A stretch of DNA of 64,000 nucleotides from Rhineura floridana (lineage: Eukaryota; Chordata; Lepidosauria; Squamata; Rhineuridae): assembly GCF_030035675.1 (NCBI RefSeq), contig NC_084480.1, positions 130,522,738 through 130,586,737 on the forward strand, given 5' to 3'. Position 1 is the first letter of the stretch. Every line of letters starts with the position of its first letter. The position numbers and the translations under genes are program-made. The notes below the pieces were generated by a model. The model did no database searches, was not told the DNA's origin, and saw only the letters and a list, made by a program, of their open reading frames with translations. Below, in pieces: positions 57,021-64,000 of the stretch.

Positions 57021-57518
57021 GAGAAGCACATGGAGTTGTGAGAAAAGCACCTCGCTCATTACTTGCAAGCGGTTTTCTGCTTTCCTTAAAAAGTCACGGG
57101 GGAAACACTGTCTTCCCCATTTTGCTGGACCTTTTTCTAGCTCCTCCCCTTTGCTACTGAGGTCCATCCCTTGACCACTGAGCAGTGCTCACTGGCTCAA
57201 CCTACAGATCCGATTCTTTTTCTTTCAAGAGGTAGCAACCCTCCTAATATTTTGTGGCATCACCAAGCTCCTTCTCTTGAATCTCAGGCTTTGGAGACGG
57301 GAGAACTGTAGCGCTCATGCCTTTTGAGACTGATCACAGAATAAGGAGACACGGAAGAAAATGTGCCAGTGGGCAGCTTCCAATGTTTAGCTTGAATTGT
57401 TGACAATCGAGTGTGGCAGAGTCAAAGTTTAGCTACTCAGCCATGCTATTCGTGGTGCCCGGTGCTGGGCATAGCCTCTATTTCTAGATGTACAAGCTGA
57501 CATGTAAATGCAGCTGTA

Positions 57519-57521
<3 letters not shown>

Positions 57522-57600
<79 letters not shown>
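57522..57600. repeat. (TC)n microsatellite, 79 bp
   Basis: An uninterrupted TC run in GNG10 intron 1. The serine-leucine open frame across it is an artefact of the repeat. Confidence 0.97.
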
Positions 57601-57603
<3 letters not shown>

Positions 57604-58029
57604 TTGGTGACTTACTACTGTACCTTCCATTCAGAGACCTTCGTGCCCGGGGGATACTGAGTTCTCACAACCTCACACTTGAATTGGTCTGGCAGGAAAA
57701 CATAGGATAAGATAGTCATTTATTTTAAAACAGGCAGCTGGGAAAATGGAACTTTCCCTGCTGGTATTTGCACAGCTAATTGGAGCCAGGAGAATGATGT
57801 AGCTGTCTTTTATTGTTATTAATCACTTATATATTATTCATTAACATGAAGTATTCATTGGCCCACTCAACATTCACAATCCCTTCTTGCCTCTGCCATT
57901 CCTCCCCTTCTGTTGTTTCTTCCCACTGTCAAACTTCAGATTGTTAACTCCATGGGGCACAGATTTGTCTATGCTCATGCTCCCCATAGGGATCCATGTA
58001 TACTGAAGCTGCTATATAGATGATGACAA

Positions 58030-58210
58030 CGACACTAATAATAAGCAATTTAGAGCATTTAATACACAGTCTACTTTATAGCCTGTATCTGTGTTTTCAC
58101 AACAGCCCTGCGAAGTAGACTGCTACTAATTCTGTGTTACAAATGAGACTGAAAGAGAGTAATTTGCCTAAGGGCAGCTGGGGAATTTGTGGCCTCCCAT
58201 GTTGTTGATT
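58030..58210 (-). repeat. MIR/CORE-SINE-like fragment
   Basis: 'ttcacaacagccctgcgaag', 'ttacaaatgagactgaaaga' and 'gtaatttgcctaagggcagc' follow the order of MIR in reverse. Ancient and diverged. Confidence 0.55.
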
Positions 58211-58284
58211 TTTCATTGCTTAAAGAAGATTTCAGTGAAGGTAAGTTGCCGTTGCCATTGCCATGCCATTTCAAGGAAATAGTT

Positions 58285-58425
58285 TACAACAGAAATGGGA
58301 GCCTATGGCACTCCAGATGATGCTAGACTTCAACTCGCATCATCCTTGACCATCAGCCGTGCTGGCTGGGGCTGATGGGAGCTAGAGTTCAACATCTGGA
58401 AAGCCACAGAATACCCATCCCTAGT
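58285..58425. mobile_element. Foldback element of the ACTACA family, diverged
   Basis: 'aatgggagcctatggcactc', 'gacttcaactcgcatcatcc' and 'tgatgggagctagagttcaa' are two complementary halves. The ACTACA core is mutated in this copy. Confidence 0.65.
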
Positions 58426-58429
58426 TTAT

Positions 58430-60530
58430 CGCTTTAGAGCTGTCATGGGGGGGAAATGCCCGTGCTTCATCTTTTCCCTTACCCCACCAGTTCTGATTTC
58501 CTTTACTGTAGAAGACACCTAGAGCCAAATGTAATGAGAGTTCCTTGATTGTTTCAGTTCGAAGCAGCCATGGAACTCTGAATCAGGTTTGGGGAACAGG
58601 GTCGTGGGAGGGAACCTTTCTCCTTCCCCTGGCTAATTCCCAGGCCTAATCCCCTACCCAGGTTGCCATATGCCATGCTAGGCCCCAATTGTGCGGCCAA
58701 AAATGGGTCACCTGGCATCAGGTGATTGACAGGTGGACTGCCCTGTGTGGGAGATAATGATCTGGCCTACTGGCCAGTTCCTCATCCCTTTGCTAGAGAA
58801 ACCATGCAAGTAGGTGGGTCAAACAGCAGTTTTGGAGGGGCAATTTTGATTGGAAAAGGATTAAGCACCCCCTCCTGCAGTGCCACTCCCAAGATCCAAC
58901 ATATTCCTCCCCAGCAGCTGCTTTGAACTAAAAACAAACAAAAATGACCACACAGATCACCTGGTATCTTGTCCAGTGTAACCATCAGCTGTTGCCACCC
59001 TTTAAAGCTTTGCCGTGCTGCGGACAATATTTACTGTGTGGCTCAAATGCATTCTTTTGTAATTCACTCTTGAATATATCCAACTGGTCGGTTGCATCTT
59101 TCTGAACACTCAGCATGATCATTTAAATACCAAAATGCAAGAGCTGTTTTATTGTTTAATATTTTTTTAAAAATAAACATTTTTTAAAAGATAAATACAT
59201 GGTTGCAATTTTGAAGAGAATTTAGCATGCTTATACTTTTATAACCAGATATACTAGTGAACCTGAGAAATAGTGAAACTGGGGTATCAGTGGTCTGAAA
59301 CACTGGGGTATCAGTGGTCTGAAACACTGGGGTGGGACCGCCCCCTTCTCTATATGGTGCCCCACTCTCAGTATTGCCCAGTCTGATAGTCTTAAATTCA
59401 GTGAGAATTTGTGCTTCATTTCTAGGTGTTGTGGCACCTATAGTTCCATGGGCAAGTGTGTGATAGAAAGGCACCAACCTGAGATTTCTAAATCTAGACG
59501 TTGGGGGGGAAGGGCAGGGAGCCCCCTTCCTGCAACCACATCACCATGGGTAACACCATAGAAATCCTTTTTACCTAGATTTCTCTGCCTCAAGTGACCT
59601 CTCCCTTGCCATTCTACCCAGTAACTGCCACGCTAGGAAGAGTTTGGATGATGGAAGTATGACCTGGGTCATTTTTTGGATTCTGGTCAAATTCATGTCA
59701 TTGTAGCTAATGAAGAAATGGAAGGACATTTCCTTAGAGCTGTAGAATGCAATATAAATAATGCAGAAGATCCCCATTAATTTTTGTTATGTGAGGCCAC
59801 AGACAATGACTATAAAACACCACTACCTGCACCTCAACCGGCACCTGAAGAAAGTGGGATGCAATGAAATCTGCCCATGCCTTATTTTATTGCTTTTTTA
59901 AAAAAATTACAATTTTAACTATTTACTATATTTCATTTATTTTAATGTAAAGCAAATTCAAAGCTTTGGAACTAATGCAGGAGTATAGAGTGGCAGGATT
60001 TTGTGAGAGAATACTGCCACAGTATATTCAACTCCCCACTGCGTATTTCCAAAGCTTTGCATTTGCTTTCTATTCAGATTAATTCCATTCAATATCTGTG
60101 CAACATTCAACCAAGGCTCAGGCTACAGAGCAGTAAAATAATTTGCTAATCAACGGACCTTACCACTCTCTCTTCTTCTGCTGTCTTTTTGCAATGAAAA
60201 TATGCCTAGCTGCTAGGAGAGTTACAGGTCTTAAAGGTTATTAATTTATTTTTTCATCATGCTCCATTTATTCTCATCGTATCACCTGTTCCTAAGTCAG
60301 CACCACTCAGGCCTGTCTGTTGTCCTAGTAAAAAGCTACAGCACCTATTATTCATGGAGCGATGCACAGGAAGCGGGAATGAATTCCTCTCATCGGTAGG
60401 GAGGGTGATTGCATCGGGCATTTTGTTCCCAAGCTGCACAAGGATGGACTTAGGCCTGGTCAACAACAACATTTTAAGAGGGGGTTATATATTGCATGGA
60501 ATTGAGCAAGGGCTGAAGAGCCAAAAACAT
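58430..60530. other. GNG10 intron 1, middle part
   Basis: AT-rich sequence. A 26-bp unit starting 'actggggtatcagtggtctg' is repeated in tandem at about 59278-59330. No gene or known element recognised. Confidence 0.5.
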
Positions 60531-60534
60531 TGGC

Positions 60535-60705
60535 TCTGCCCACATAAGAAGTGCCTGCTGGATCACGCCCATGGCCCATCCAGTCCAGTATTCCGTCCGC
60601 ACTTTGGCCATCCAGATGCCTGTGGGAAACTCCAGAGCAGGACCTGAGCCCAAGAGCACTCTCCTCACTTGCGATTCCCAGCACACCATCTCTGACAATG
60701 AAGTT
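60535..60705 (+). repeat. Dispersed SINE-like repeat ('CCATCTAGTCCAGC' family)
   Basis: 'aagaagtgcctgctggatca', 'ggcccatccagtccagtatt', 'cagatgcctgtgggaaactc' and 'gagcactctcctcacttgcg'. Third copy of this family in the window. Confidence 0.7.
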
Positions 60706-61559
60706 AGAGCATAGCCATCTATCAACTGCTGAGCAAAAGCATAGGAAAGGAGTTCTTTGATCTTTTCCTTTCCAGGGTGAACAGCAACAGGCATTAAGTG
60801 CTTAAGAGGAGATGTTATATGTCAGAGAGTCTTTTAAAGGCCACTTTGCCAATGTCTAGTGTGACAGGCTCTGTGCTGTCATTGTATTATTTACATAGGA
60901 TGGCAGGGGAAGACAAGTTCTCTGCCTCGAGGAACTTACTGTCTAAATTTTGACAGCGTGGGAGATGAGAAAGGGAGAGGTGCGAGGTACGCTACATCAG
61001 CAAATTGGAAAGGTGAGACAGACAACATAAAACCCTGCATTCACTCATTTGGGACTAGCTTCCATGTGGGTCCTCCAGAATCTCAGTGACCATTCAGTGA
61101 AATGCGAGTGAAACAATTTATGTAACTTTGCAAAGAAATGGTGCTTGTATTTGCTTCAGTCCTGTTCCCATTTATTTTCTCCCCTTTTTTGTGTCCATTA
61201 GATTATAAGGATTGTAGTCAACTAAGTCTATGCAGAGTAGATGCACTGAAATTAAGGAACTGAAGCTAGCCATGTCTGTTAACTTCCATGAGTCTACTCT
61301 GAGTAGGACTAGCATTGCATATTATAAGCCTCTGGGCAGGGATTGTGTTACTTTTTAATCTTTATGTCGCACCGAGAAAACTTTAGGCACGTTCTAAGTA
61401 AATAATATGTTTTACTGTGCACAGTGAAATGAATGGGAGTTGCACAAGAGCCCTGTCTTGCCCTTGCACAACTTTCATTCATTTCAGCAGAGCTTGTCCA
61501 GGAGAATTTGCCATTCGATTGTGCCTCAGTGTAATAAGGGATGGATGTGAGCCAATATA

Positions 61560-62280
61560 CTCTTGTGTAGGGGTTCCCAAAGTGTGGTCCATGAGCTTCA
61601 TTCAGGGAGTCCACAGCTACATAGCAACATGTGCGTGAAGAATGTGGTGTGAGTGTGTGCGCGCGCACGCGCAAAGAGTGGCAGGCGCAGCAGCTGTGTC
61701 TGTGTGTAAAGGCGAGTGAGCATGGCTGCTGCTCTGTTCTTCAAACCTAGTGGCCGCCCCAGACGTGACCAGGGTGTGTGTGGGGGAGGAGGTGCTGACT
61801 TCCTCAGAGGAATAAAACCGCGATTGGCAGCAAGACAAGGGAAGGTCCCAAGTGGGAAAAAAGAGGATGACAAGGCCTGTGAAAGAAGCAGAGAGTCAGT
61901 AAGCAGGAATGAAGGAAGCAGCAAGAAAAAGAAGCTGCAGCTAAGGGAGAGCACTCTCAAATCCAAAGAAAGAAGCAGGATGGACACCAAAGCCACCCTA
62001 AGACTCATCAAACTGACAAATGTTACACAGAACACTGAAGAACTTTAACAGGCGTATGAGTCACTCTCAAATATACATATTGATTTTTAATTATATTTTT
62101 ATTGCTTCTTTTATTTCTTACTGTATTTTATTGTATTTAAATTTGAATTCCATATAATTTTTAAAAAATACTTTAGGATCTAGCACGGGACATTACAATT
62201 GCAGAACAACAGGCCTAACCAAGACCCTCAACAATTTTCAAGTGGTCTTGGGGGGGGATTGAGGAACCACTGCTATAGTG
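61560..62280. mobile_element. hAT-type DNA transposon, 705 bp, with GC-rich interior and 110-codon frame
   Basis: The element at 61568-62272 begins 'taggggttcccaaagtgtgg' and ends 'gattgaggaaccactg'. Flanking octamers are 'ctcttgtg' (61560-61567) and 'ctatagtg' (62273-62280), 6 of 8 identical, of the kind hAT elements make. The right part ('tttttattgcttcttttatt') is shared with 45862-46164. The interior differs: CpG-rich, with an open frame at 61716-62048 whose C-terminal half is lysine/serine-rich and ends TLRLIKLTNVTQNTEEL. It could be a transposase 5' fragment or captured sequence. Confidence 0.72.
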
Positions 62281-62626
62281 GTAACATCGTCTCAACAGCA
62301 GACTGACCCATGTCCTGAAGGGAAGTATTAACACAGACAGGTGGACTCAAGTCTTCCATATTGGGACCAGAGAGAAGTTAATAGATCCTGCCCTTGTGCC
62401 TTCCATCTCGTCCCCCACCCCAAATCTGGCTGTCCACCAATAAACTAATGAAAGCAGTGGGACCCTTTGATCCTCAACACAACATTCTGCCTAGTTCTGT
62501 TTGCTAACATAAATATGAAAGAACAACCATTTTTTAAAAAAAGAATGTAAGGACCAATATTCATTCCCAGCCAGAAGCTATTGCTGTAGTTTTGAAGTGT
62601 TGGTACTGCCATATGTACTTCTGAGG

Positions 62627-63742
62627 AGGGTTGATTTGATTTAAATCAAACCGATTTAAATCAAACCGATTTAAATAATGATTTAAATCGCTTCTCTGAA
62701 GGACTCAATTTTAATTATTTAAATCACAGTTGAAATCACTAGTGAAAATTCTATTTAATCATCAGTTTTTAATAGTAGATTATTGTTTAATATAACCTTA
62801 ATACATATTCAGAGATGTAGTTTTCATTAGAAAGGTAGGTATACACTAAGCAATTATTCTGAATTGTTTTCAGGTTAATTTTCATCAAAAAATGGGATGA
62901 CAATTTGGTCATATAATAAGCAGAATGAACTTGTGAAGTCATTCAGGAGATGAATCAGCTCCAACTGTTCAATTAATCATGAGATTTTTGTCATGATGTG
63001 CCAGAATCTCCACCACCAAGCAGGCTTTTAAATTGTGCTAACAAGATTGTTTATTTTTCTGGTTAGTTTTCTTCAACAAACAACAAACATCATTTACAAA
63101 ACATATACATGGACTTTTGAATGGTTAACTATTTCAGTTTTTAGATAAGAAGTTTTTAAAGTTCTTTAAAAATAAAATGTAGGCAATTTCAACCAAGTCA
63201 ACATGGAAACTTAAAATATTGGGTGAGTTCAGTCTCTTCACCTTTGTCTACCTTGTTTATTGTCTGGAAAAGTCAATAAACAAGCTTTCCAGCTTTTTCA
63301 GTTCCAAATTTATTTCTCAATTTAGAATGAATTAGTCCAGAGAAAGAAAGAAAATTCTACACCTGCAGAAGAGGCTGTTAAGAGCTGGATTACCACTTCA
63401 GTGGTCTCCTCTTGTTCACTTCTACTCCATCTCCCAAAATTCTCTCTCATTGCCCTTCTCTGTCTTTGGACTTAGAGAAAGGCAGAGCCTGCATTTCTTG
63501 TACACCACCTGCAGAATAGGACTGTTCAGGATACCTTCCGTCTCCATAAACTGCTGTTAACTTATTCAAAGAATATAATTAGAAGTTGTATAATTAGTGT
63601 TCATGATGATATCTTTGACCTAGGCTCTTTTTTACTAATTGTTTTAAGAAAAGTTTGAAATCCAATTTAAATTTTAAAAATTAATTAAAAACAGATTTTT
63701 TTTTAAAAAAAATTAAAACATCATTTATTTTTATCAACCCTG
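62627..63742. mobile_element. Decayed DNA transposon-like repeat, about 1.1 kb
   Basis: The left end 'agggttgatttgatttaaat' and the right end 'atttatttttatcaaccct' are inverted. The left part holds several copies of 'gatttaaatcaaac'. I recognise the phrase 'cacctgcagaagaggctgtt' as part of a repeat found widely in reptiles. No transposase is recognised and the superfamily is unsettled. Confidence 0.55.
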
Positions 63743-64000
63743 CTCTTGAGTCTTCCAGACTTTGGTTCAGATACAGGTTTAGCATTCATATTCAATGACA
63801 TTGTTAGATTGATTCTTGTTGGCTATGGCTATTTCTATAGTTCTTTCTATTTCCAATGTTCAGGCTGTGGGTGCTGTTGCTTTTATAGCCAAAAAGCCCC
63901 ACTGATGCAAAAGAGGGGAGGTATCAGCAATCTTGGGGAATCCCCAAAGTTTGCAGAAGTGCAAAATATCATTGAGACGTGGGAGCATAAGAGAAACTGG

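Noticed and set aside
57519-57710. Serine-leucine repeat open frame
   Set aside because: Translation of the (TC)n microsatellite.
55110-64000. Search for the rest of GNG10 (AAELQQYCMQNACKD, CALL end)
   Set aside because: No matching exon was seen on the plus strand to the window end, so no second exon is claimed.

Overview
The window is vertebrate nuclear DNA, most likely from a squamate reptile (lizard or snake). It carries intron-rich orthologues of known vertebrate genes. The background is AT-rich and full of L2-type LINE 3' ends, tRNA-headed SINEs, palindromic hAT-like MITEs and microsatellites. Placement among squamates is an inference from this repeat mix; the gene calls rest on direct reading of exons.

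Layout. (1) Positions 1-31603, minus strand: the first 18 coding exons (about 604 codons, roughly the N-terminal third) of ECPAS/ECM29, the HEAT-repeat proteasome adaptor. The start codon is at 31603-31601 and the gene runs off the left edge. All junctions are GT/AG and the reading phase holds throughout. (2) Positions 31604-40122: intergenic DNA between two head-to-head genes, with repeats and an unexplained GC-rich block (about 34.76-37.6 kb). (3) Positions 40123-50193, plus strand: complete DNAJC25 (four coding exons, 360 codons plus stop) with a CpG-rich promoter and a polyadenylation signal at 50355. (4) Positions 50361-54700: repeats only. (5) Positions 55029-55109, plus strand: coding exon 1 of GNG10 (27 codons) in a CpG island; the remaining exon or exons are not seen and probably lie past 64000. 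The last 9 kb would then be its first intron, with SINEs, a 79-bp CT tract and two DNA transposons.

The three genes work separately: proteasome scaffolding, an ER-membrane J-protein, and a heterotrimeric G-protein gamma subunit. The link between the last two is architectural. DNAJC25 exon 1 and GNG10 exon 1 both end in phase 0, which permits the DNAJC25-GNG10 read-through splicing known in human.

Points outside the genes that deserve attention: a GC-rich block with a 60-bp tandem array in ECPAS intron 15; a perfect 56-bp inverted repeat in intron 17; CTCF-like motifs inside a direct repeat; several foldback elements carrying ACTACA-N2-TCCCA motifs; an opposed pair of similar L2 copies in DNAJC25 intron 1; two hAT relatives that share ends but differ inside; and a small unexplained ORF in GNG10 intron 1. 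No new multigene system was found. No CRISPR array, operon or functional RNA gene was seen.
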